The notes under the pieces are model-generated. The model had not been told where the DNA came from. It did no database searches and saw nothing but the letters and a program-made list of their open reading frames with translations. From the NCBI GenBank assembly GCA_905339405.1, contig CAJPGC010000002.1, forward strand, positions 1-60,173: a stretch of DNA of 60,173 nucleotides, given 5' to 3'. This stretch comes from an uncultured bacterium. Its GTDB lineage: Bacteria; Desulfobacterota; GWC2-55-46. A program made the translations under genes and the position numbers. Shown here one piece after another: positions 34,119 through 42,478 of this stretch (positions are counted from its first letter, which is position 1; every line of letters starts with the position of its first letter).

Positions 34119-35093
34119 ATGAGCAACTTTCCAATATACAGGCCGAGAAGGCTCCGTGCGAACGAGACCATAAGGAGGATGGTGCGTGAGAACAACCTCA
34201 CCCCCTCTGATTTCATCCTCCCCCTGTTCGTGACCTACGGCAAAAACGTCAGGAACGAGATAAAGTCGATGCCGGGGCAGTTCCAGCTCTCGGTGGACAA
34301 CATTAAAAAGGAAGCCCGGGAGATAAAGTCCCTCGGCATACCGGCCGTGATCCTGTTCGGCATACCCGAGCACAAGGACGAGGAGGGCACCAGCGCCTTT
34401 GACCCCCACGGCCCGGTGCAGGAGGCAATAAAGGCAATAAAGGACAAAAACCCGCACCTTATGGTCATAACCGACGTCTGCATGTGCGAATATACTTCGC
34501 ACGGCCATTGTGGTATCATAAAAAACAAGGATGTGGACAACGACGCCACCCTGGAGCTCCTCTGCAATGAGGCCGTCTCGCACGCCGAGGCCGGGGCCGA
34601 CATGGTCGCCCCCTCTGACATGATGGACGGCAGGGTCGGCGCGATAAGGGACGCGCTCGACGAGAACAACTTCCCGGACATCCCCATAATGGCCTACTCC
34701 GCCAAATATGCCAGTGCCTTCTACGGCCCGTTCAGGGACGCGGCCGAGTCGACCCCCAAGTTCGGCGACAGGAGAAGCTACCAGATGGACGCGGGCAATT
34801 CGGACGAGGCCCTGCGCGAGGTGGCGCTCGACATAGAGGAAGGGGCCGACATAGTCATGGTCAAGCCCGCCCTCCCGTACCTCGACATAATAAGAAGGAT
34901 CAAAGACCAGTTCGGCTACCCTGTCGCCGCGTACAACGTGAGCGGCGAGTACTCGATGATAAAAGCGGCCGAGAAAATGGGCTGGATGGACGGCGAGCGG
35001 GCCATGATGGAATCGCTCCTGTCTATTAAACGGGCCGGAGCCGACCTCATATTGACCTACTTCGCGAAAGACGCCGCGAAGGTTCTGAGATAA
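34119..35093 (+). CDS. hemB: Porphobilinogen synthase (delta-aminolevulinate dehydratase)
   Basis: 324 residues. It joins two 5-aminolevulinates to porphobilinogen. Visible: the two catalytic lysines in [16 protein letters not shown] and [11 protein letters not shown], the metal-type region [16 protein letters not shown] (Cys-X-Cys...Cys, the zinc-type site), and [17 protein letters not shown]. The Cys-rich site argues for the zinc-dependent class. Full length and colinear. It lies in the same direction as cobA-hemD and ahbD, so the order is cobA-hemD, hemB, ahbD, with palindromic elements in both gaps. Confidence 0.97.
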   Translation: MSNFPIYRPRRLRANETIRRMVRENNLTPSDFILPLFVTYGKNVRNEIKSMPGQFQLSVDNIKKEAREIKSLGIPAVILFGIPEHKDEEGTSAFDPHGPVQEAIKAIKDKNPHLMVITDVCMCEYTSHGHCGIIKNKDVDNDATLELLCNEAVSHAEAGADMVAPSDMMDGRVGAIRDALDENNFPDIPIMAYSAKYASAFYGPFRDAAESTPKFGDRRSYQMDAGNSDEALREVALDIEEGADIVMVKPALPYLDIIRRIKDQFGYPVAAYNVSGEYSMIKAAEKMGWMDGERAMMESLLSIKRAGADLILTYFAKDAAKVLR

Positions 35094-35110
35094 GGTGCCT
35101 CAAAAATCCA

Positions 35111-35218
35111 GCTATTTTTTCTGAGGTCGAGGAAGGGTGGAAATAAAAAGCGCAGCATATAATGTGAATATGTGAGCATTTTTATTTACACCCTGACAAA
35201 GAGATCAGGAAAAAGAGC
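35111..35218. repeat. Palindromic element E2 between hemB and ahbD
   Basis: Outer arms GCTATTTTTTCTGA (35111-35124) and TCAGGAAAAAGAGC. Inner arms GGGTGGAAATAAAAAGC (35135-35151) and GCATTTTTATTTACACCC (35176-35193) with an AT-rich loop. It is about 108 bp and closely matches E3 at 54511-54618 in the thiamine operon. Confidence 0.8.
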
Positions 35219-35265
35219 GGATTTTAGCGATACCCTAACAAACCGACCAACAAAGGAGTCGTTAT

Positions 35266-36495
35266 ATGTCCATGCACGGCGGAATGCCTAAAGGCCACCC
35301 ACACGAGGTGCCCGGTATGAAAGGCCACGGACACGGCCATCCCGGCCACCCAGGACACGGCGGCGGCGGACCTGATAAAAGCGGAGGCAGGAAATGGCTC
35401 CCCAAGCTCATAGCCTGGGAGCTCACAAGGTCCTGCAACCTCGACTGCATACACTGCAGGGCGGCCGCGAGGTTCGGCCCCTACCCAAACGAGCTGACGA
35501 CCGAGGAGTGCTTCAAGTTCCTCGACGACGTGGCATCATTCTCCAACCCCATAATGATCATGACCGGCGGCGAACCGATGCTCCGCGACGACATATGGGA
35601 CATCGCCAAGTACGGCACCAAGCTTGGCCTTCGCATGGTCATGGCCCCGTGCGGCTTCCTCGTCACTGAGGAGACCGCCCAGAAGATGATAGACTCCGGC
35701 ATACAGCGCGTGAGCTTCTCCATCGACGGAGCCACGGCCGAGAGCCACGACAACTTCAGGCGCGTTCCCGGCGCGTTCGCCAGCGTCATGCAGGCCATAG
35801 AGAGCGTCAAGAAGGTCGGCCTGCCTTTCCAGGTGAACACGACCATAACGAAGCACAACCTCGCCGAACTCCCCAAGATATTGGAGCTCGTCATCTCCCT
35901 GGGCGCGGTTGCCCACCACCCGTTCCTGCTCGTGCCGACCGGAAGGGGCGCGCAGCTCAAGGACCAGGAGATTTCCCCTGAGGAGTACGAGAAGTCGCTT
36001 TCGTGGTTCCATGAGATGAGGGACAAGGTGCCCCTGCAGTTCAAGCCTACCTGCGCCCCCCACTATTACAGGATATTCAGGCAGAAGGAACGGGAGAAGG
36101 GCATTACCGTCACCCCGGAAACCCACGGCCTGGACGCCATGAGCAAGGGCTGCATGGGCGGGCAGTCGTTCGCCTTCGTGTCGAACACCGGCAAGGTCCA
36201 GATATGCGGCTTCCTTGACGTGGAGTGCGGCGACATAAGGAAAGAGGAGTTCCACACGATATGGGACACCTCGAAGGTATTCCAGCAGATGAGGTCGTGG
36301 GACGACTACAACGGCAGGTGCGGCTACTGCGAGTTCAGAAAGGTATGCGGCGGCTGCAGGGCAAGGGCCTTCGCCTTCACGAACGACTACATGGACGAAG
36401 AACCGTTCTGCACGTACCAGCCGACCGAGGCGGCCAAGAAAGCCAGGGACGAGAAAAAGGCTGCCGAAGGCCCCGGGGAAAAAGTGCACAGGTAA
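35266..36495 (+). CDS. ahbD: Heme b synthase (radical SAM, AhbD) with histidine-rich N-terminus
   Basis: 409 residues. AhbD completes the siroheme-dependent heme pathway by oxidatively removing two propionate carboxyls of iron-coproporphyrin III. Radical SAM cluster: CNLDCIHC (Cys57, 61, 64). The GGEP motif is MTGGEPMLRD. The C-terminal SPASM-type cysteines are at ~352, 355, 361, 364 and 382 (CGYCEFRKVCGGC, then PFC). The highly conserved stretch AAARFGPYPNELTTEECF fits AhbD specifically rather than AhbC. The first 31 residues contain eight histidines amid Gly/Pro, a likely metal-binding tail. It follows hemB by 172 bases with element E2 between, and ends at a terminator. AhbA, B and C are not in the window. 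Confidence 0.93.
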   Translation: MSMHGGMPKGHPHEVPGMKGHGHGHPGHPGHGGGGPDKSGGRKWLPKLIAWELTRSCNLDCIHCRAAARFGPYPNELTTEECFKFLDDVASFSNPIMIMTGGEPMLRDDIWDIAKYGTKLGLRMVMAPCGFLVTEETAQKMIDSGIQRVSFSIDGATAESHDNFRRVPGAFASVMQAIESVKKVGLPFQVNTTITKHNLAELPKILELVISLGAVAHHPFLLVPTGRGAQLKDQEISPEEYEKSLSWFHEMRDKVPLQFKPTCAPHYYRIFRQKEREKGITVTPETHGLDAMSKGCMGGQSFAFVSNTGKVQICGFLDVECGDIRKEEFHTIWDTSKVFQQMRSWDDYNGRCGYCEFRKVCGGCRARAFAFTNDYMDEEPFCTYQPTEAAKKARDEKKAAEGPGEKVHR

Positions 36496-36514
36496 CAGAG
36501 AGCCTTAAAATAAC

Positions 36515-36548
36515 AAAGGCGGGGCCCGAAAGCCCCGCCTTTTTTTTG
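36515..36548 (+). terminator. Intrinsic terminator after ahbD
   Basis: Stem AAGGCGGGGC / GCCCCGCCTT with CCGAAA loop and a run of T's (36538-36547). Ends the heme gene cluster. Confidence 0.93.
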
Positions 36549-36638
36549 TGCCTGTAAAACCCCTTTTAACTGCTATAATCATATGCTGAAGCTTGACGGC
36601 GCTTCAAAAAGCAATCTTCCACAGGAGGGTCAAGAGGA

Positions 36639-37121
36639 ATGAACGAAGGCATCCCCTACAGCTCGCATACCGAAGCGGACACATTCACAAAGGCGGAGTA
36701 TCTCGAGCGTTTCATCGCCAAGTTCATAGACTTTCTCGTCATGGGAGCCCTTTTCATGGTGCCGGGCGCCGTGGGCCCGCTTGCCGGGACGACCTACATC
36801 CTCATCTCCGACGGCTTCAAAGGAGGCCAGAGCCTCGGGAAAAGGATAATCGGCCTGAGGGTCGTCTCGCTCCTTACCGGCTCGCCTGCGGACATCAGGA
36901 AGTCCATATTGAGGAACGCGCCGTTCGCCGTCCTTATTATATTCTTCTACCTTGTCGGGTGGATACCGTACCTCGGCAAGGTGCTTGAGGCGGCTGCCCT
37001 TTTGGCCGTCTTCGGCATCGAGATAGCCCTCATTTTCACCGACGACCTTGGCGCGAGGTTCGGCGACAGGGTGGCCAGAACGCTTGTAGTGCCTGCCGCG
37101 AATCACTGGGACGAGGAGTAA
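36639..37121 (+). CDS. RDD family membrane protein
   Basis: 160 residues with about three membrane segments. RFIAKFIDFLVMGALF carries the Arg...Asp pair (R and D) that names the family. GQSLGKRIIGLRVV is the conserved second stretch, and RTLVVP ends the domain. The ribosome site AGGAGG lies near 36624. Function is unspecified in most RDD proteins; transport roles are proposed. Its 3' end overlaps the convergent TMTC-like gene by 19 bases. Confidence 0.85.
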   Translation: MNEGIPYSSHTEADTFTKAEYLERFIAKFIDFLVMGALFMVPGAVGPLAGTTYILISDGFKGGQSLGKRIIGLRVVSLLTGSPADIRKSILRNAPFAVLIIFFYLVGWIPYLGKVLEAAALLAVFGIEIALIFTDDLGARFGDRVARTLVVPAANHWDEE

Positions 37122-38770
37122 CCAGCGGCCGCCGCCCTTTTAAAAAACACCTCCGATAAATCTTTGTCGCCTTGCCTTGAATACACTACCCCGATATTAT
37201 GCAGTGCAAAACCGTTGTTCTTTTCGAGCCTCACGGCTTCGGACAGGTCTTTGAGCGCGAGCCCGTTCTCTCCCGATTGAAGATAAAGGAACCCACGGTT
37301 AAGGTACGCTTTCACGTACCCGGGGTCGAGCTCCAATACCTTGCTGAAATCCTTTATCGCCCTTCCAGGCTCGCCTGTAGCGCTGAAAGAAAAACCCCTG
37401 TTGATGTATGCCTTTATGAACCTTGGCTCCATTGCGACCGTGGTGGTAAAATACTCTATGGCCCTTGAATAATCTCCCTTCTCTTGGAAAGCCATGCCCC
37501 GGTTATAATGGGCCAATGGAGAAGCTCCCGGATAAACTTCAATCTCCCGGTCCCAAAGGGAGGCCGAATCCTTCCAAACGGACTGCTGCCCGACCGTGAG
37601 GACGCTGAGGCCGGCTAAGACAACCGCCGTCAATGGAACAGCGGCGTTCCTCAAAGCCTGCCCCACACTTCCTGTGAGATGAACGGCCCCCAGTCCCGCA
37701 AGCACGAAAAACCCGTTCAATGAAAGATACGTGTACCGGTCGGCAGCTGCCTGAGGCCCCACCTGTATGATGCCTATTACAGGAAGGAGCGTCACGATGT
37801 AGTAGAGCCATACAGCGCGGTACAGCCGGCCCGCTCTGAACGCGGCCGCGGTCAACGCAATGAAGACAAAGACCGCAACGAGATATTCGAGGGATATAAG
37901 CTCCACCTTTGCCGGATATGAATAGAGCGGGGCGAGCCCTGACGGCAGAATTGTCTTCTGGAGATAGAACACATACGCCTTCACCGCGACCAGCAGCCTT
38001 TCGGGAACGCCAAGGCCCATGAGGATAGCCTCTTTCTCCCCCTGTGCAAGCATTGTAGCGGCTGAAACAGCCGCCGACATGATAATGAAAGGCGCCTTTT
38101 CAAGGACAAGCGAAGTCAGCTTTTTGTCCTTTGTTCTGTCAAGCGGGAAATAATCCAGTATCAGCATGACAAACGGCAGCGTTACCGCCATGGGCTTACT
38201 CAGCAAAGCGGCGGCGGTAGAGACAGCCGTCCAAACGTACCAGCTCCTGCGCCCCTTTTCAGCGTATCTCAGATAGCAGAGCAGGGCTGCGAGGGAAAAA
38301 GCCGCTGAAAGAACGTCTTTTCTCTCCGAGACCCAGCTTACGGATTCCACATGCAACGGGTGCAGACCGAAAAAAAGCGCGGCGACAAACCCGGCCCAGC
38401 ATGCCTTGCCCGGAGAGCCGCCGCCCCCGGCCCTTATAAGTGAAAGAGTCAAAAAGAATACAAGAACGGCATTGAGACAATGGAGCAGAACGCTGGTGAG
38501 GTGAAAAGTAAACGGGTTCAGGCCGGATATGCCGTAATCGACCGATAGGGAAACGAGCGTGAGCGGATGCCAATTCGCGAAGTAAAACGACGTAAACGCC
38601 CATTTCAGGAGAGCTGCGGCAGGGAGGCCGAGATATTTGTTCTCGTAGACATAGGTCGGATCGTCCCAGTTCACGAAACCGTTCCCGAGAGACGGGGAGT
38701 AGATGACGAAAACGGCAAGAAAGATTGCAGATGCCAAAAGAAATTTTCGATTCAAATTTTGACCTCGCAC
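37103..38770 (-). CDS. TMTC-like membrane glycosyltransferase with C-terminal TPRs, copy 4
   Basis: 555 residues, most like copy 3. The first loop is FVNWDDPTYVYENKYL (acidic pair). NWHPLTLVSLSVDY and HPLHVESVSWVSERKDVL follow. Ten or so membrane helices end near residue 400. Three TPR-like units follow (AIEYFTTTVAMEPRFIKAYI, AIKDFSKVLELDPGYVKAYL, ALKDLSEAVRLEKNNGF). It stands alone with respect to the GT2-linked copy at 50408. Its 3' end overlaps the RDD gene. Function as for copies 1-3: proposed GT-C transferase of unknown acceptor. Confidence 0.75.
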   Translation of the reverse strand: MRGQNLNRKFLLASAIFLAVFVIYSPSLGNGFVNWDDPTYVYENKYLGLPAAALLKWAFTSFYFANWHPLTLVSLSVDYGISGLNPFTFHLTSVLLHCLNAVLVFFLTLSLIRAGGGGSPGKACWAGFVAALFFGLHPLHVESVSWVSERKDVLSAAFSLAALLCYLRYAEKGRRSWYVWTAVSTAAALLSKPMAVTLPFVMLILDYFPLDRTKDKKLTSLVLEKAPFIIMSAAVSAATMLAQGEKEAILMGLGVPERLLVAVKAYVFYLQKTILPSGLAPLYSYPAKVELISLEYLVAVFVFIALTAAAFRAGRLYRAVWLYYIVTLLPVIGIIQVGPQAAADRYTYLSLNGFFVLAGLGAVHLTGSVGQALRNAAVPLTAVVLAGLSVLTVGQQSVWKDSASLWDREIEVYPGASPLAHYNRGMAFQEKGDYSRAIEYFTTTVAMEPRFIKAYINRGFSFSATGEPGRAIKDFSKVLELDPGYVKAYLNRGFLYLQSGENGLALKDLSEAVRLEKNNGFALHNIGVVYSRQGDKDLSEVFFKRAAAAGYSSSQ

Positions 38771-38812
38771 CTCCTTTATACCATACTTCCCGACTCCAAC
38801 AAAGGAACCTCC

Positions 38813-40105
38813 TCAGGCGGCCTGCTCCACCCTGTTCCTCGTCCTCTTGGCGTTGTACATCGCCGCGTCGGCCCTCAGTATGAAGCTGTCCTTTGACTCG
38901 CCTTCCCTGTACTCGGCAACGCCGAAACTGGCCGTCACCGGCCCTATGTAATCGAAGGCGTGAGCCCCCATTACCTGCCTTAATCTTTCCGCTACCAGAA
39001 AAGCCTTATCAATGCCGGTCCCCGGGGACACGATTAGGAACTCCTCTCCGCCCCACCTCACCAGGTAGTCAGTGTCCCTTATGCTTTCCCTGGCGATATT
39101 GGCAAGGGTCCTCAAGACATGGTCGCCCGTGAGGTGGCCGAAGCTGTCGTTTACCGCCTTGAACCTGTCGATATCGAAGATTATTATGGAAAGCGGCAGC
39201 CTCAGGCGCGCGGCCCTGTCCATCTCCCTTCCGATTATCTCCTCGAACTTCGACCTGTTGAACGCCTGGGTAAGCTCGTCGGTGGACGCGAGCCTCTTGA
39301 GGCGGCCTTCAACGGCCCTTCTTTCATCCATATGGCTGTTCACGGCCGTTATCATGGCGTCGAAGGAGGCCACCAGCTCCTTTATGTCCGTTACCCGCCT
39401 CGCCAGGCGGCTCTCATCCGGGGTGAGCCTTTCCGAGAGAAGACCGGCCGTGAGGCCTTTGCGCCGCCCCAGCTCCGCGTCGGCGGAAATCTCGGCCATC
39501 AGCCAACGGAGCCTCCTTAAAGGCACTGCCACGGAGCGGAACAGGTCCAGGTGCAAGGAGACCATGCTGAGGAGTATCGCAATCCATATCAGGATCACGT
39601 AGTACTTCGTGTTCGCCGCGGTCTCCTCCATCCGCCCTATCGCATCTGCCGACATGGCATGGACCTCTTTCATGAGAGCCTCTCCTGATTCGATGATCTC
39701 GCCGTAGCCTATCATCATATCAAGGTCGTGATGGTCTGCCGCCCTCTCCTTCATGTAGGGGCCGAGCTTTTGCCTTATGGCTTCCCATCTCAAGCCTACC
39801 CGCTCGATTATCTTAGCCTTTACTGATTCGTCCGGCTCCGCGGCCAGGGTGAGCGCGTGAGCCTCATCAAAGCATTTTACGGCTTCCCTCGTTATCTGTA
39901 TCGAATCCGGCGTGCCTGCCGTAAGGAGCGTTTCGTTCAGGCCCCTGTAGACCATCTGAAGGCACATGGACTCGCGCTCGAAAGCGCTAACGGCCCTGGA
40001 GCTTTTGACGACCGAACGGTACCCGAACCAGCCAGTCAGGGCCAGCAGGCCGAAAAGGGCGATGGATATTGCCGACGCCAGTATGAGTTTTTTGCCTATT
40101 GTCAT
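38813..40105 (-). CDS. Membrane-anchored diguanylate cyclase (GGDEF)
   Basis: 430 residues. The ATG at 40105 overlaps the rhodanese stop as ATGA; an upstream frame to 40177 lies inside that gene. Two membrane segments (KLILASAISIALFGLLALTGWF and YYVILIWIAILLSMVSLHLDLF, shown as key residues) bracket a periplasmic sensor of ~160 helical residues. A HAMP-like linker leads to a C-terminal GGDEF domain (~270-430) with active RWGGEEF and, upstream, RDTD that fits the RxxD inhibitory site. It converts two GTP to c-di-GMP, and its activity should be product-inhibited. It is tightly coupled to the exported rhodanese-like gene before it. Confidence 0.92.
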   Translation of the reverse strand: MTIGKKLILASAISIALFGLLALTGWFGYRSVVKSSRAVSAFERESMCLQMVYRGLNETLLTAGTPDSIQITREAVKCFDEAHALTLAAEPDESVKAKIIERVGLRWEAIRQKLGPYMKERAADHHDLDMMIGYGEIIESGEALMKEVHAMSADAIGRMEETAANTKYYVILIWIAILLSMVSLHLDLFRSVAVPLRRLRWLMAEISADAELGRRKGLTAGLLSERLTPDESRLARRVTDIKELVASFDAMITAVNSHMDERRAVEGRLKRLASTDELTQAFNRSKFEEIIGREMDRAARLRLPLSIIIFDIDRFKAVNDSFGHLTGDHVLRTLANIARESIRDTDYLVRWGGEEFLIVSPGTGIDKAFLVAERLRQVMGAHAFDYIGPVTASFGVAEYREGESKDSFILRADAAMYNAKRTRNRVEQAA

Positions 40106-40539
40106 CTCGTCCGTTCTTTGCCCGTCAAGACCGCGAAACGCTTTGAAACCCAGCCAGTGAAACCTTCCCTCATCCACATTACGTTGCGGTACCCGGCCTT
40201 GACGGCCGAGCTGGCCGCGTGATATGACTTCCAGCCGGTCTCCCCGTGGCTGTAGATTATTATCGGCGCTTCCTTGCCGGCCGGCAGCTCCTTCAGAAAA
40301 GCCGCCTTGTCCTGGGCGTATTCATAGGGGACCGCGACAGCCGAAGGGATATGGCCCCTGCCGTAATTGATAGGGTTCCTGACGTCGATGAACAACACAT
40401 TTCCTGAATCAAACCAGGCCTTTGCCTCTTCGACGGTGATGACGCGCCCACCCTCGAAAACGGTGGGCGCGGCCCCTTCATCGGCAAAGGCTGGGGCCGA
40501 GAGAACAAGGACAAAAAAACAGAGCAGCCTCGCGAGCAT
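40102..40539 (-). CDS. Exported rhodanese-like protein lacking the catalytic cysteine
   Basis: 145 residues with signal peptide (RLLCFFVLVLSAPAFA). The rhodanese fold is visible from VITVEEAKAWFDSGNVLFIDVRN through AVAVPYEY to the loop IIIYSHGETGWKS and ending GYRNVMWMREGFTGW. At the active-site position (Tyr-Cys in rhodaneses) the sequence is Tyr-Ser (Ser97), so sulfur transfer is not expected. The fold may bind a ligand instead. It overlaps the cyclase start by four bases, so the pair is probably co-translated, suggesting a periplasmic sensor partner. Confidence 0.85.
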   Translation of the reverse strand: MLARLLCFFVLVLSAPAFADEGAAPTVFEGGRVITVEEAKAWFDSGNVLFIDVRNPINYGRGHIPSAVAVPYEYAQDKAAFLKELPAGKEAPIIIYSHGETGWKSYHAASSAVKAGYRNVMWMREGFTGWVSKRFAVLTGKERTR

Positions 40540-40652
40540 GCAGGTCTCCTGTGAGTGTACAGCTGTATATCGGACGGCTTGCGTTTTTTCTAAACTGAAA
40601 TTAAGGGGTTTGTGGAAAGGGATGTATGGGATGGGGGATGGGCAGGAAAACC

Positions 40653-40886
40653 CTATACGCTACGCAGCTCTTCCCTGAGGACGATATTGCAGCCCTCGGT
40701 CACGGGGTCGTAGAGTATGACCGCTCTCCCGGACTCGAGCTGTTTTTTTACTGAAGCGGCCTTGCCCTCGAACGTATACTCGCCCTGGCCGTAGTCTGTG
40801 CCCTCCCTGGAGACGAACTCCTCGATAAGCCCCTTAAGGGCGTCCGCGGTCAGGAGGTGAAACGGTATCTCAATCCGCTCTTCCAT
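40653..40886 (-). CDS. YheU-family protein (UPF0270)
   Basis: 77 residues. IPFHLLTADALKGLIEEFVSREGTDYG (shown as key residues IP, L, L, I, EFV, REGTDYG) and SVKKQLESGRAVILYDPVTE match the small YheU family. Its ATG at 40886 overlaps the end of the phosphoesterase gene by 17 bases. The function of the family is not established. It is the last gene of the ribF-aroE-lpxH-like-yheU run. Confidence 0.85.
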   Translation of the reverse strand: MEERIEIPFHLLTADALKGLIEEFVSREGTDYGQGEYTFEGKAASVKKQLESGRAVILYDPVTEGCNIVLREELRSV

Positions 40887-41604
40887 CGGGGTTGCTCCAT
40901 TTTTCTACTTTGAACGCCTTGCCGTCGAAAACAAGATAGCTCCTGTCGCGGGCCCAGCTCCCGGGGTTGGCGTAAACGCCGCTCCTGCCGCCTGATTCAA
41001 GCTGGCTTACCCCCGGCTCGTGCGAATGGCCCAGCACGACGAAATCCGCGCCCTTGCCGACCTCGTCGACGGCGAACTCCCGGAGTTTTTTCTCCACGAA
41101 GTTCTCTTTCGAGCCGTAAGCGCGCTTCCTGCTTTTTTTCGAGAGCCTGCTCGCTATGGCCCATACTCCGGAGGGGGTAGCTATCCGGGACATGAACCTG
41201 AAAACGGGGCTCCTCAGGTACGCCCTCCAGAGCCTGTAACCGGCGGACATCCCGACGGTGTCACCGTGGCCGAGAAGGAAGCGCTTTCCTCCCAGCTCCA
41301 TCCGGGCGTTCCCGTCGAATACTTTTGCCTTGAGCTCGACCGTAAAAAAAGGGCCCATTGAAAAGTCGTGGTTGCCCTCGAAGTACATTATCCGGGTGCC
41401 GCGCCTCTTTAACCTGACAAGGGCGTCGAGCACGGGCCCGTAGTGCACCTTCGCCACGCCGTTCGACCCTGTCCAGAAGTCGAAGAGGTCGCCCATTACC
41501 GCAAGAGTGTCGGCCTTTAGAGAGTCGAGAAACCTTACCAGGTCCGCCTGGTTCGGGTCGTCTCCGCCCTTCAAGTGACCGTCTCCTATGAAGACCATCC
41601 TCAT
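40870..41604 (-). CDS. UDP-2,3-diacylglucosamine pyrophosphatase-like metallophosphoesterase (LpxH-like)
   Basis: 244 residues from ATG at 41604 (a TTG at 41622 is inside aroE). The calcineurin-type metal motifs are in order: FIGDGHL, MGDLFDFW, EGNHDFSMG, LGHGDTV and LGHSHEPG. The GNHD..GHSH set and size fit LpxH/YbbF-like enzymes that cleave UDP-diacylglucosamine in lipid A synthesis. The first motif is GDGH rather than SDxH, a tolerated variant. It may equally be another phosphoesterase of the family. Four bases separate it from aroE. Confidence 0.78.
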   Translation of the reverse strand: MRMVFIGDGHLKGGDDPNQADLVRFLDSLKADTLAVMGDLFDFWTGSNGVAKVHYGPVLDALVRLKRRGTRIMYFEGNHDFSMGPFFTVELKAKVFDGNARMELGGKRFLLGHGDTVGMSAGYRLWRAYLRSPVFRFMSRIATPSGVWAIASRLSKKSRKRAYGSKENFVEKKLREFAVDEVGKGADFVVLGHSHEPGVSQLESGGRSGVYANPGSWARDRSYLVFDGKAFKVEKWSNPDGRAD

Positions 41605-41608
41605 GTTC

Positions 41609-42478
41609 TTATCTTTGCCCAAGCGCCTTCAATGCCGCCTTCTCCATGACGCTCACGGGGGCCTTTTTGCCGGTCCAGAGCTCGAAGCCGATTGCGCCCT
41701 GGCGCACCAGCATGCCTAGCCCAGCGTGGGTCTTGAGCCCTCTTTTCTCGGCGGCCTTTATGAGGCCGGTCTTCAGCGGCCTGTAGACTATGTCCGAGAC
41801 TACGGCCTTCGGCGGCATGAGGGAGAGCGGCAGGCCGAGCTCGCCCTTGCCCATCATGCCGATGGAGGTCGTATTGACTACGAGGTCGGCAGAGGCGAGC
41901 ACTTTTTCCATGACGGCCTTCTCCAGCGGAGCCGTCTGCACAGACACAGAAAACTTCGGGGCGAACTCGCCTGCCAGCAAATCGGCCCTCTTGACCGTCC
42001 TGTTAACCAGCACGACCGAGGCGGGGGAAAGACCGAGGACCGAGTAAAGTATGCTCCTTGCGGCCCCGCCAGCTCCGATGATGACGACCCTCTTGCCGCC
42101 GGGCCGGAAGCCCGTCTCTTTTCTCAGACTGAGGAGATAGCCCGCGCCGTCGGTATTGTATCCGAAAAGCCTTCCGTCCCGGTTGACGATGGTGTTCACG
42201 GCGCCGATGTCTATCGCGTGCTCATCGGCTTCATCGAGGAACTTGAAGACGCGCTCCTTGTGCGGGATGGTCACGTTGACGCCCATCATGCCGAGCGCGC
42301 GAACCGCCTCGACCGCCGCCTTCAGCGCGCCCTTTGAGGCGGCCTTCACGTGAAACGGTATATAGACCGCGTTCAAGCCCAGGGCCTTGAACGCCGCGTT
42401 ATGCATGGCCGGAGAGAGGGTGTGGCTGATGGGGTCTCCGAATATCGCTGCGACTTTTGTGTGCCCGTCTATCTTCAT
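41609..42478 (-). CDS. aroE: Shikimate dehydrogenase
   Basis: 289 residues from ATG at 42478, overlapping the ribF stop as ATGA; a longer frame to 42655 runs inside ribF. NADPH-dependent reduction of 3-dehydroshikimate. Motifs: IFGDPISHTLSPAMHNAAF, NVTIPHKERVF (the catalytic Lys), GAVNTIVNRDGRLFGYNTDG, and VVIIGAGGAARSIL for the nucleotide. VVNTTSIGMMG completes the family set. In an operon with ribF, the phosphoesterase and yheU, a mix of unrelated pathways typical of housekeeping runs. Confidence 0.96.
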   Translation of the reverse strand: MKIDGHTKVAAIFGDPISHTLSPAMHNAAFKALGLNAVYIPFHVKAASKGALKAAVEAVRALGMMGVNVTIPHKERVFKFLDEADEHAIDIGAVNTIVNRDGRLFGYNTDGAGYLLSLRKETGFRPGGKRVVIIGAGGAARSILYSVLGLSPASVVLVNRTVKRADLLAGEFAPKFSVSVQTAPLEKAVMEKVLASADLVVNTTSIGMMGKGELGLPLSLMPPKAVVSDIVYRPLKTGLIKAAEKRGLKTHAGLGMLVRQGAIGFELWTGKKAPVSVMEKAALKALGQR

